From contig JANQED010000179.1 in the NCBI GenBank assembly GCA_028278545.1, forward strand, positions 1 to 64,000: a stretch of 64,000 nucleotides of DNA, given 5' to 3'. The stretch's first letter is position 1. Each line of letters opens with the position of its first letter. The notes below the pieces were generated by a model, which saw only the letters and a program-made list of their open reading frames with translations, searched no databases and had not been told where the DNA came from. Of this stretch, positions 55,561 through 63,175 are shown one piece after another. Made by a program: the position numbers and the translations under genes. The stretch comes from Anaerolineales bacterium. GTDB lineage: Bacteria > Chloroflexota > Anaerolineae > Anaerolineales > UBA11858.

Positions 55561-55578
55561 ATGTGGAGTGGTTCACAA
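55561..55578. promoter_or_regulatory. Candidate Rex operator at the rex promoter
   Basis: The 18 bases ATGTGGAGTGGTTCACAA match the Rex consensus TTGTGAA-N4-TTCACAA at 12 of 14 half-site positions, including a perfect right half. The site starts 9 bases downstream of the minus-strand -10 box and covers the expected transcription start of rex, the usual position for autorepression. Confidence 0.6.
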
Positions 55579-55586
55579 GTGTAAAT

Positions 55587-55595
55587 ATTATAGCA
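55587..55595 (-). promoter_or_regulatory. Extended -10 promoter of rex
   Basis: On the minus strand TGCTATAAT is a consensus extended -10 box, 72 bases before the rex ATG. The candidate Rex operator follows it directly. Confidence 0.65.
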
Positions 55596-55619
55596 CAGGC
55601 AAAACAAAAATACCCCCAA

Positions 55620-55628
55620 TGGTATAAT
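55620..55628 (+). promoter_or_regulatory. Extended -10 promoter of obg
   Basis: TGGTATAAT on the plus strand is a consensus extended -10 box. It lies 140 bases before the obg ATG and back to back with the rex promoter. No clear -35 is visible. A second TATAAT-like word (ATATAAT) lies near 55637. Confidence 0.55.
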
Positions 55629-55767
55629 TATTCTCAATATAATCGCAATAATGATCTGCCGGGCCGAGGCCCGGACAGTGGTATCCACGAAAGTAAACGT
55701 ATATTTTACGTTGGCCCCTTTTTCCAGGCGATTTCCTGAGATCGCCGACGGATTTAGCATAAATCTC

Positions 55768-57033
55768 ATGTTCATCGACGAAATTAACATCCAGGTGCGC
55801 TCCGGCCGTGGTGGTGCGGGGATAGTCCATTTCCGCCGGGAGAAATTTGTGCCCTTTGGCGGCCCGGACGGGGGCGATGGTGGTCATGGGGGGGATGTGG
55901 TCTTGCAAGTGGAACCGACCCTCAACACGTTGTCTTCTTTCCGCCGCAGACATCAGTACAATGCCCCCAATGGTGCCAGGGGAGGTGGCAATAACCAAAC
56001 CGGCAAATCTGGGGAACATCTGGTTTTACAGGTGCCGCCTGGGACCCTGGTTTTTGATGCTGACACCGATGAGTTATTAGGTGATCTCACGCACCCAGGG
56101 CAGACCCTGGTGGTTTGTCAGGGAGGGCGCGGGGGTCGCGGTAATGCTCGTTTTGCTTCTTCTACTAACAAAGCCCCGCGCATTGCAGAAAAGGGAGAGC
56201 CGCCTGCAGAACGCAGTCTCCGTTTGGAGTTGAAACTCATCGCCGATGTTGGCCTGGTTGGCGTCCCCAATGCGGGGAAATCCACTCTTTTGGCCGCGGT
56301 GACAAACGCCAAGCCCAAGATCGCCCCTTATCCCTTCACCACCTTGCAGCCCAACCTCGGTGTAGTGGAACTGGATGTGGAAACCACTCTGGTTCTGGCG
56401 GATATTCCTGGGCTGATTGAGGGGGCTCATCAAGGTGTTGGCCTGGGGCACGAGTTCTTACGGCACATCCAACGGACTCGTGTGCTGGTCCATCTGCTAG
56501 ATGGCCTGGCGGTTGATCCTTTGCTGGATTTTGCCCAGATCAACAGCGAGCTTGCCCTGTTCGATCCTCAACTGGCTGAGAAGCCCCAGGTTGTCGTCTT
56601 CAATAAGATGGATTTGCTGGAAGTACAGGAGAGATGGCCGGAAATTCAGGCTGAGCTCGAAAAGCGCGGCTACGAGGCTTATGCGATATCCGCCGTGGCG
56701 GGTACAGGTTTGCGCCAGGTCCTTTATCGTGCCCAGCAACTGCTAGATGAATTGCCTCCCGAACCCGAACCGACTGCTGATGAGTTGCCTGTCTACCGCC
56801 CAGAGAATGACCCGCGCCAGTTTTCCGTAGAACGCATCTCGGAAGGGTATCGTGTGATCGGGGAGTCCATCGAGCGTGCTGCGGCGATGACTTATTGGGA
56901 ATACGGCCAGTCTGTGCGCCGTTTCCAGCGCATACTGCAAACCCTGGGTATCGAAGATGCCCTCATCGAAGAAGGAGTGCAGCCGGGTGATACCGTATTT
57001 ATTGGGGAGTACGAGCTGGAGTGGTCAGAGTAA
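55768..57033 (+). CDS. obg: GTPase Obg/CgtA
   Basis: An essential GTPase linked to 50S ribosome assembly. The 421-aa protein has the glycine-rich Obg fold (1-158; VRSGRGGAGIVHFRRE, GGRGGRGNARF), the G domain with GVPNAGKSTLL, LADIPGLIEGAHQG and FNKMDL, and a C-terminal OCT domain ending in VFIGEYELEW. The start is placed at ATG 55768, where the Obg fold begins; no Shine-Dalgarno is obvious. nadD starts two bases after the stop. Confidence 0.95.
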   Translation: MFIDEINIQVRSGRGGAGIVHFRREKFVPFGGPDGGDGGHGGDVVLQVEPTLNTLSSFRRRHQYNAPNGARGGGNNQTGKSGEHLVLQVPPGTLVFDADTDELLGDLTHPGQTLVVCQGGRGGRGNARFASSTNKAPRIAEKGEPPAERSLRLELKLIADVGLVGVPNAGKSTLLAAVTNAKPKIAPYPFTTLQPNLGVVELDVETTLVLADIPGLIEGAHQGVGLGHEFLRHIQRTRVLVHLLDGLAVDPLLDFAQINSELALFDPQLAEKPQVVVFNKMDLLEVQERWPEIQAELEKRGYEAYAISAVAGTGLRQVLYRAQQLLDELPPEPEPTADELPVYRPENDPRQFSVERISEGYRVIGESIERAAAMTYWEYGQSVRRFQRILQTLGIEDALIEEGVQPGDTVFIGEYELEWSE

Positions 57034-57034
57034 A

Positions 57035-57640
57035 GTGATCGGCATCTTAGGTGGCACGTTCGATCCCCCTCATATTGCCCATTTGATCTTGGCTGAAGAG
57101 GCGCTCCACCAGCTTGATCTTGAGCTGATCCTGTGGGTGTTAACCTCTGACCCGCCGCATAAACGGGGGCAGCAGATCACCCCTTTGACCCACCGCCTGG
57201 ATATGCTCCAGGCGTCGATTTCGGATAATCCCAAGTTCGTGTTGTCTCGGGTCGACATCGACCGTCCGCCCCCACACTACGCTGTTGACACCGTACGATT
57301 AATCCGGGCAGAGTACCCCCACACCAAGCTGGTTTATCTCATGGGAGGAGATTCCCTGCGCGATCTGCCCACCTGGCACGCCCCCCGGGATTTTGTGTCG
57401 GCTTGTGACGCCCTGGGGGTAACCCGTCGCCCCAATGCTGAGATCGAACTCGAAGATTTGGAGAGGCAATTTCCGGGGATCACGCCCAAAGTACAGTTCG
57501 TCGACGCGCCATTATTGGATATCGCCGCCTCTCAAATCCGTCGTCGGATCAGGGCCGGCCTCCCCTACCGCTATCTCACCCACCCGGCGGTCTATCGGAT
57601 CATCCAACAACGGGGTCTCTACGGCAGCACATCCAACTGA
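57035..57640 (+). CDS. nadD: Nicotinate-nucleotide adenylyltransferase
   Basis: NadD adenylates nicotinate mononucleotide to deamido-NAD, the step after NadC. The 201-aa protein starts VIGILGGTFDPPHIAH with the nucleotidyl-transferase GTFDPxHxxH motif, and ends with the second signature IAASQIRRRIRAGLPYRYL (19 residues). The GTG at 57035 is the start, two bases after obg. The 3' end overlaps the convergent lipoprotein gene by 22 bases. Confidence 0.95.
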   Translation: MIGILGGTFDPPHIAHLILAEEALHQLDLELILWVLTSDPPHKRGQQITPLTHRLDMLQASISDNPKFVLSRVDIDRPPPHYAVDTVRLIRAEYPHTKLVYLMGGDSLRDLPTWHAPRDFVSACDALGVTRRPNAEIELEDLERQFPGITPKVQFVDAPLLDIAASQIRRRIRAGLPYRYLTHPAVYRIIQQRGLYGSTSN

Positions 57641-59910
57641 ACCCAGAAATCTCCCTGGGCGGTGATTTGGGGGACGGCCAATGGGAAAGGGATAAAATGC
57701 CCCGGGGGATAATTGTAGTTTGGGTTTTCTGGAACTAAAAGGGCGGGGAGATCATCGGCGAAGGTTTGCGGGGTTAGGACTCCCGAGGTTTGCACCCGCA
57801 CCCGCGGGCCAGACTCGATCCCCCAGACCCATCCCTGGGGAGTATTTTCGCTAAAATATCGCTCTCCCCACCCAAGAGAGAAACGCATTTCCGGTGCGAC
57901 GGCCAGTGGGATTTGTACCCCCATGGGGGCAGATGCCGTTATCTCTACGCGCAGGCCGTCTTTTGAAAGCAGGTAATCTTTTTGTACGCTAGATGAGCTG
58001 AAGCGCAGCCCATTGGGAATAAGTGAAATCTCATAAGGTTCCCAGGGCCCCGCCAACCCGCCGGAGATCACATCGGGGTCAGCCCGCGGCCCGCGGCTGA
58101 GGTCCCAGTTGGACGGGTCGCTCAGCCCAACGGAAAACTGTGATGATGGCCCCACGATTTGATGAGTTCCATCTTCGCCGCGCGCGAATAGCAGACTCAG
58201 CCGTGCTCCCTGGGAATCGATCAGCGCGAAAATCTTCTCCGAGGCCAGGATGCACTCAGTCCCTCCATCGGAATCTGTATTGGGTGCACAAGCTGTGAAC
58301 GACTCGAACTGGCGCATAGCCGAACCGCCTGTGTTCGCATCCCATTGAGCCGCGGTCAGCAGGTCGTCGATGACCTCAAGATAGTTTGCGCGCAGCTCAG
58401 GCAGTTCCGCATAAGCCGGATCAGCCGGAGCCAGCAAAGCCCAGTAAGCATCCCAGGCTAACTCGGTGATTGGGCTTGGGGGTGCCATTTCGAGAGCGGC
58501 AAGGATGTTTTCATGCTCTTGAGAAACTGTTGAATGTGTTGCCCGTTCGAATCCAAGTATTCGTCTGTAGGTGAGCAGATCAAGTTCGCCGAGGGGACGT
58601 ATCCACGGATGGGTGTTGATATATCGCATCGCCAGATCGACGATCATCGGGTCGCCCCAGTTGGTGTGAGGTAGATCGCCGCCCAGCACGGTGATGGGGG
58701 ATGGGAAGGATGAATCCGCTTGGATCGCTGCCGTGAGCAGCGCTTTTTTGATCTCAAGATCAAGGCCTTCTTGGGTGAGTTGATCAGCATCATTTCCCCT
58801 TAATGGGATGGGCAGAATGGCCTGGCTGCCAGATCGGTAAATGTGGGTTTGGGGTATTTCATCCACGTCTGTAGGAGATTGAAGGACCAATGACAGTGCA
58901 TAAGGGGCTGGTTGGCTGGGCAGTTGGTTGTGAGTGTAGAGCAGAGGTGACCCCCTCAGCCCAAAACCACCGCTGATCTCGCGGCTGGTTGAGGCCATTT
59001 TTTGATTGACCCAGGTCGGAAGCGGCCCGAAATACGCCATCGGCCAGGCGTCGGGGATGGTAACCAGGTCATTGGCCGCGAGATGCTTGATTTGAGAGGT
59101 GCCCTCTAGGAGTTCCAGGGCGGAGAGTGAGAGGGGCGATTTCAAATCTAACAGGGTGATGGGCACTTGATGGCGTTGCGCCGCTTCGACGAGGTGTTTC
59201 AGCCCATGCCGTCGCCCCAGGGGGCCGGTGTGAGCGGCGTCCCAGCGGCGCAACGCCTGGGCCGGGGTGTGGGCAGGGAGGGCATTCCAGAAGGTGAGCA
59301 GCAGGGGTGCCCGGCCGGGCGGTAGTGCATCAGAAGAGACCGCTTGAATGGTATCCTCCACGACCGCAGAACCTGGTGGGGTGGTGTATGCCTCGATGAA
59401 AAACGCCCCGGACTGCTTCGGCAGCAGGTGGGCGTTCAAGCTGATCACGATAGTGTCTAATACGTGATCTCGAACGACGCGCGGGAGAGGGAGGATTGCT
59501 GATCCCTCCTCTGCGGGGAGGCTTTGTGAGAGATTGGATGTCCGCGATTGACTTTCGGACAGGGTTGGCGGACCTGCCGAGGGGATCACCAGCAACAGGT
59601 CCCAGGGACTTGACGATTTTGCGGCGATGGGTAGTTCAGTTTTGCCGCCGGGCACAAAATCAAGCGCGATATAGATGTCCGAATGCGCCGTATCTGGTAG
59701 ATCGAGGAGGTCAAGGCGGATTTGGAAGTCGTAGGTTGTGGTGCGTGTATACAGGGCGATCAAATCCGACGCGGGGTGGGGTGCATCGACAGGGTCGAGG
59801 GCGCGCAGGTGGGAATATCGCCATGACGATGCCGGGGTGCTGAATTCCGCAGGAGCACAGGCGGTCAAGAGCAGAAAAATTGTGGTGATGAGAAAGGTGC
59901 CTCGTTGCAT
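57619..59910 (-). CDS. Large lipoprotein of unknown function
   Basis: A 763-aa exported protein. The N-terminus is a lipoprotein signal with lipobox LTAC at 15-18, so Cys18 would be lipidated and the protein anchored outside the membrane. The rest is rich in Pro, Ser and Leu with no motif that could be assigned. A central part (about 225-480) with HGLKHLVEAAQRHQVPITLLDL and TVLGGDLPHTNWGDP loosely recalls (beta/alpha)-barrel glycosidases or deacetylases, but this is too weak for a family call. The C-terminus overlaps nadD by 22 bases on the opposite strand. Confidence 0.8.
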   Translation of the reverse strand: MQRGTFLITTIFLLLTACAPAEFSTPASSWRYSHLRALDPVDAPHPASDLIALYTRTTTYDFQIRLDLLDLPDTAHSDIYIALDFVPGGKTELPIAAKSSSPWDLLLVIPSAGPPTLSESQSRTSNLSQSLPAEEGSAILPLPRVVRDHVLDTIVISLNAHLLPKQSGAFFIEAYTTPPGSAVVEDTIQAVSSDALPPGRAPLLLTFWNALPAHTPAQALRRWDAAHTGPLGRRHGLKHLVEAAQRHQVPITLLDLKSPLSLSALELLEGTSQIKHLAANDLVTIPDAWPMAYFGPLPTWVNQKMASTSREISGGFGLRGSPLLYTHNQLPSQPAPYALSLVLQSPTDVDEIPQTHIYRSGSQAILPIPLRGNDADQLTQEGLDLEIKKALLTAAIQADSSFPSPITVLGGDLPHTNWGDPMIVDLAMRYINTHPWIRPLGELDLLTYRRILGFERATHSTVSQEHENILAALEMAPPSPITELAWDAYWALLAPADPAYAELPELRANYLEVIDDLLTAAQWDANTGGSAMRQFESFTACAPNTDSDGGTECILASEKIFALIDSQGARLSLLFARGEDGTHQIVGPSSQFSVGLSDPSNWDLSRGPRADPDVISGGLAGPWEPYEISLIPNGLRFSSSSVQKDYLLSKDGLRVEITASAPMGVQIPLAVAPEMRFSLGWGERYFSENTPQGWVWGIESGPRVRVQTSGVLTPQTFADDLPALLVPENPNYNYPPGHFIPFPLAVPQITAQGDFWVQLDVLP

Positions 59911-59952
59911 AGCTTAGATTCTAATGCAAAATCCAACCACGGGTATTTAGAT

Positions 59953-59973
59953 ACAAAATTTGGACAATTTTGT
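59953..59973. promoter_or_regulatory. Palindromic operator-like site upstream of the DUF2277 promoter
   Basis: ACAAAATT (59953-59960) and AATTTTGT (59966-59973) form a perfect 8-base symmetric site with a five-base centre, TGGAC. It ends one base before the -35 box of the plus-strand promoter and 43 bases upstream of the divergent lipoprotein gene, so a bound protein could control both genes. Confidence 0.6.
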
Positions 59974-59974
59974 C

Positions 59975-60003
59975 TTGACCGACCAGGATAAACGCTCTAC
60001 AAT
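59975..60003 (+). promoter_or_regulatory. Sigma-70-type promoter of the DUF2277 gene
   Basis: TTGACC (59975-59980) and TACAAT (59998-60003) have an ideal 17-base spacer. The ATG lies at 60035 after a purine-rich TTGGAG. Confidence 0.8.
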
Positions 60004-60034
60004 CGAACTTGAGGCAGCTTTTGGAGAGTTATTT

Positions 60035-60304
60035 ATGTGTAGAAATATCAAAACGCTGTACAATTTTGACCCGCCTGCGACGGATGAGGAGATCCGCGCT
60101 GCTGCGTACCAATTCGTGCGCAAGATCAGCGGTTTTAACCAACCATCGCAAGCGAATCAGGCAGCCTTCGAAGAGGCAGTTGCGATGATCACGGTAGCCT
60201 CCGCTAACCTGCTCGGCGCGCTTGAGACGAAAGCGCCGCCGAAAAATCGCGCTGAAGAGCTTGCAAAGACGAAAGCCCGCGCTGCGCAGCGGTTTTCCAA
60301 ATGA
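60035..60304 (+). CDS. DUF2277 family protein
   Basis: An 89-aa protein that starts MCRNIKTLYNFDPPATDEE and continues with VRKISGFNQPSQANQAAF, the recognisable DUF2277 pattern. The family has no established function. The start at 60035 is the family start; the frame is open further upstream but overlaps the promoter. The next gene begins 49 bases later on the same strand. Confidence 0.88.
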   Translation: MCRNIKTLYNFDPPATDEEIRAAAYQFVRKISGFNQPSQANQAAFEEAVAMITVASANLLGALETKAPPKNRAEELAKTKARAAQRFSK

Positions 60305-60353
60305 AATCAGGAGAAAAATCCAGAACGGTGGCTTCCTTCGTGGGAGAGATAGG

Positions 60354-60818
60354 ATGACTGAGAAATACACCTTTCGAGCGATGATCGAAGACCCCGGCGG
60401 TGGAGGCGCTTTTGTGCGAATCCCCTTCGATGTCGAAGAGGTCTTTGGGAAGAAGCGCGTCAAGATCAAGGCCCTCATCGATGGCGAGCCTTACCGGGGC
60501 ACCTTGGTAGGCATGGGGGAGCCCTGGCATATTTTGATCGTGATCAAAGCTATCCGCACCAAGATCGGTAAGACGTTTGGGGACGAGGTAGAAGTGGTCC
60601 TTGAAGAAGACATCGAACCGCGCGTTGTCGAAGTCCCCAGCGATCTAAAAGTGGCCTTCGCTGAAAGCCCTCAAGCGAAGTCCTTTTTCAGCAAGTTGTC
60701 CTACATCCACCAACGAGAATACGTCAACTGGATCAACAAGGCCAAACGGGCTGAGACCCGTCAGAGGCGGATTGCCAAGACGATTGAGATGCTGATAGAA
60801 GGAGTAAAAGGGCGGTAG
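60354..60818 (+). CDS. DUF1905/YdeI-like (OmdA) protein
   Basis: A 154-aa cytoplasmic protein. Residues 1-85 match DUF1905 (YTFRAMIEDPGGGGAFVRIP, IDGEPYRGTL, GEPWHILIVIKAIR shown in pieces). The C-terminal part resembles the bacteriocin-protection/OmpD-associated YdeI domain (FFSKLSYIHQREYVNWIN, AKRAETRQRRIAKTI). The function is unknown. The ATG at 60354 follows GGGAGAGATAGG. It probably shares the DUF2277 promoter. Confidence 0.82.
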   Translation: MTEKYTFRAMIEDPGGGGAFVRIPFDVEEVFGKKRVKIKALIDGEPYRGTLVGMGEPWHILIVIKAIRTKIGKTFGDEVEVVLEEDIEPRVVEVPSDLKVAFAESPQAKSFFSKLSYIHQREYVNWINKAKRAETRQRRIAKTIEMLIEGVKGR

Positions 60819-60827
60819 GTCTTGAGA

Positions 60828-62090
60828 TTACCTGCTAATTGCTTCCATCCACTGTAGCGATTCTTCGTTGGAAATCAGTTCCCCAATTTCAAAAGCTTCT
60901 GCGCTCAAATAGGCCAAAAAATCTTGAAGGCAAGCGATCAGCCCAGCTTCCATCTCTTCGTCGGGCTGAACACCCTCCTCCCACCACCAATTCTGGAGGG
61001 TTAGGTGGCGGGTTTTCTTATCGAAGGCGGGGTCGAAGCGAGCGATGAAGCGGTCCCCATAGATCACCGGTAGGACGTAATACCCATATTGACGCTGCGC
61101 TTTGGGTTTATAGACTTCCCAGATGTACTCAAAATCAAACAGCCAGTTGTTGTTCTTGCGATTCCACAGCAGGTTGTCCAGGGGCGCAAGGATTGCCGCG
61201 CCTTGTTGGGGCGGTTTTTCGTTTTTCACGGTCTCCAAGGTTGGCAGGTCAGCGCTGCGGATGAAGAAGACCTTGTCGGGAATCTCTTCGATGGCAACGG
61301 CGGTCAAATCGCCGTGCTCAACCAGTCGGGCCAGAATCTGCTTACGTTCTGGCGTTTTTACGCCGATGATGCCATACCAGTGTTCCCCTGCGTTGGGTAA
61401 TGCCAGCCCCATGGCCCCCACGCGCCGGAGTACGTGCCAGTCTTGATAGGCTTCTTCGTTCTGGTTGGGATCAGGCGCGGCCAGCAGGTCACCGGGTAAT
61501 AAGCGTTCGATGAGATCGAAATAGCGGCGGTTGTTGACCCGGTGGTCTACCCCCAGTTGCCCCATAGCGAACAGCCCTTCCAGCCCTGCCCTTGAGGCTT
61601 TAGTAGGCCCCCAAGACCAATCGGCCTTCTCGTAGCCTTTGAAATCCAGGGAACTCAAGGGGCCTTTCTCTTTGATCTGCCCAAGTAGGTCGGGCGCTAC
61701 CTGCATGACGACCTCCTCAGGCACACCGTGATGCTGCCTCATTCGGGCGCGTTGGCGGGCGAAGTATGGCCAATCCTCGACGGAATAGATCGAGGCCATC
61801 TTATCCCAGCCGTCCAGCAGTTGGCGGTCTTCATAGAGCAGTTCGTCCAGCATCCCGAGGTTGAAGTCCGCCACCCGAGATTGAAGCACCAGGTCTGGGT
61901 TGCGGCCGACGATATTGATGGGGTCGAACTGGATAGCCCCGACGCGTTGGATATATTGGCGCACACCGTCTTTGCCTTTGAGCTGGCGCGGCGGCCACAA
62001 ATGGTGGTGCGCGAACGCAAAGCGTCGCGCGGTGGTCTTGTTGATGGTCAGCGATGGCGGCGGTGGGAACGTATGACGTGTGGGGGACAT
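60828..62090 (-). CDS. YcaQ/AlkX-type DNA glycosylase (winged-helix protein)
   Basis: A 420-aa member of the HTH_42/YcaQ family that unhooks interstrand crosslinks or removes bulky alkyl adducts. The QxD catalytic motif typical of the YcaQ branch appears as IQFDPINIVGRN near residue 53. ASIYSVEDWPYFARQR, the winged-helix region GPLSSLDFKG and LAPLDNLLWNRK follow the family pattern. Substrate range is inferred from the family. It converges with the YdeI-like gene, nine bases apart. Confidence 0.85.
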   Translation of the reverse strand: MSPTRHTFPPPPSLTINKTTARRFAFAHHHLWPPRQLKGKDGVRQYIQRVGAIQFDPINIVGRNPDLVLQSRVADFNLGMLDELLYEDRQLLDGWDKMASIYSVEDWPYFARQRARMRQHHGVPEEVVMQVAPDLLGQIKEKGPLSSLDFKGYEKADWSWGPTKASRAGLEGLFAMGQLGVDHRVNNRRYFDLIERLLPGDLLAAPDPNQNEEAYQDWHVLRRVGAMGLALPNAGEHWYGIIGVKTPERKQILARLVEHGDLTAVAIEEIPDKVFFIRSADLPTLETVKNEKPPQQGAAILAPLDNLLWNRKNNNWLFDFEYIWEVYKPKAQRQYGYYVLPVIYGDRFIARFDPAFDKKTRHLTLQNWWWEEGVQPDEEMEAGLIACLQDFLAYLSAEAFEIGELISNEESLQWMEAISR

Positions 62091-62130
62091 AGGTTATCCT
62101 GTCGTGCACGCTCAAAAATTTGTCTGTAGT

Positions 62131-62188
62131 AGTCGAACTTTTCAGTAATCTGAGCGAAATTTGTGGGAAGCTTCCAAAAAGTTCGACT
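62131..62188. repeat. 58-bp element with 12-bp terminal inverted repeats
   Basis: AGTCGAACTTTT (62131-62142) and AAAAGTTCGACT (62177-62188) are perfect inverted repeats. Between them lies the ten-base palindrome GGAAGCTTCC (62166-62175). It fills most of the 103-base gap between two minus-strand genes. It resembles a small palindromic or MITE-like element; no T-run is present. Confidence 0.6.
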
Positions 62189-62193
62189 TCTCC

Positions 62194-63165
62194 TTATTCG
62201 GGGGATTGATGTGTGGCGGGATCGGTTAGGTTGAGCCAGCGGAAGATCATTGGAGCGCCTGCGGCAACCCAGAACCCTATCAATCCGTAGCGGATGAAGC
62301 GGAATGCCTGAGGGATGAATTCTTCACCCGCCGGGAAGATGGCTTTCAACCCCGCCCAGAGGGCCAAGGTGCCCATCATCCCCACGAGGTAGCGCACCAA
62401 GCGCTTCCACAGAGCACCTTTGGGATCGAATCCACCCTGCTGGTGAATCAAGATCAACCCAGACCCCAGCCCGAAGAAGATCGCCGCCGCAGTAGTAATA
62501 GCACCTCGCCCAAAAGGTTCCGGCGGGCTGCCCGCTTGCGTGGCAGTCTGGACCCATTCCACGGGCAGCTGCCAATCCTTCAGTCCCCAGAGGGTCAGAT
62601 TGCCAATCAAAAGTATACTCGTAGATATCAGCGCAAAGGTGATTAGTTGCGCTGTAACGGATTGACCGTTGATCCATTTCATAATAGGGGCTTCCAGCCG
62701 AAGGAACATCCATAGCAGGATCGCCCCTACCAGCCATCCGACGAGCACGTCTATAGGGAAATGCATCCCCAGGTAGAGCCGAGAGAGGCCGATCATGAAA
62801 GCCGCAGCGATAGCTATGATCCAGACCCAGCGGCGCTTCATGGAAAACGCCCAGGTACCCCACAGGCTGACTGCGTTCTGGGCATGACCTGAGGGGAGGC
62901 CGAAAAAAGGGTCTGAACTGAGGGCGCGCACTTTGTCTGAAACCCAGAAAGGGCGCGGCGAGTGAAAGGCGACTTTCAGCACCGCGTTTACGCTGGTTGT
63001 AATGGCCAGCATAATGGCCAGTCGCGCCCCCATGACCGTGTCAAAGCACCAATAAATGGCTGGCATGACCAGCAGATAGAATTCTTCAAAGCCCAGGAAG
63101 GTGAAAAACTGCATCACTGGTGCGGGCCAATCTCCTAGGTTTTGTAAATATAGGATGATGTCCAT
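62194..63165 (-). CDS. PAP2-family membrane phosphatase
   Basis: A 323-aa membrane protein. The three-part phosphatase signature is complete: KVAFHSPRP, PSGH and SRLYLGMHFPIDVLVG. The N-terminal part carries the catalytic helices, and about 140 extra C-terminal residues add further membrane segments. Family members dephosphorylate undecaprenyl diphosphate, phosphatidate or similar lipids. GAGGAGG precedes the ATG. It begins ten bases after the MFS gene and is likely co-transcribed with it. Confidence 0.9.
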   Translation of the reverse strand: MDIILYLQNLGDWPAPVMQFFTFLGFEEFYLLVMPAIYWCFDTVMGARLAIMLAITTSVNAVLKVAFHSPRPFWVSDKVRALSSDPFFGLPSGHAQNAVSLWGTWAFSMKRRWVWIIAIAAAFMIGLSRLYLGMHFPIDVLVGWLVGAILLWMFLRLEAPIMKWINGQSVTAQLITFALISTSILLIGNLTLWGLKDWQLPVEWVQTATQAGSPPEPFGRGAITTAAAIFFGLGSGLILIHQQGGFDPKGALWKRLVRYLVGMMGTLALWAGLKAIFPAGEEFIPQAFRFIRYGLIGFWVAAGAPMIFRWLNLTDPATHQSPE

Positions 63166-63175
63166 AGCTGCCTCC

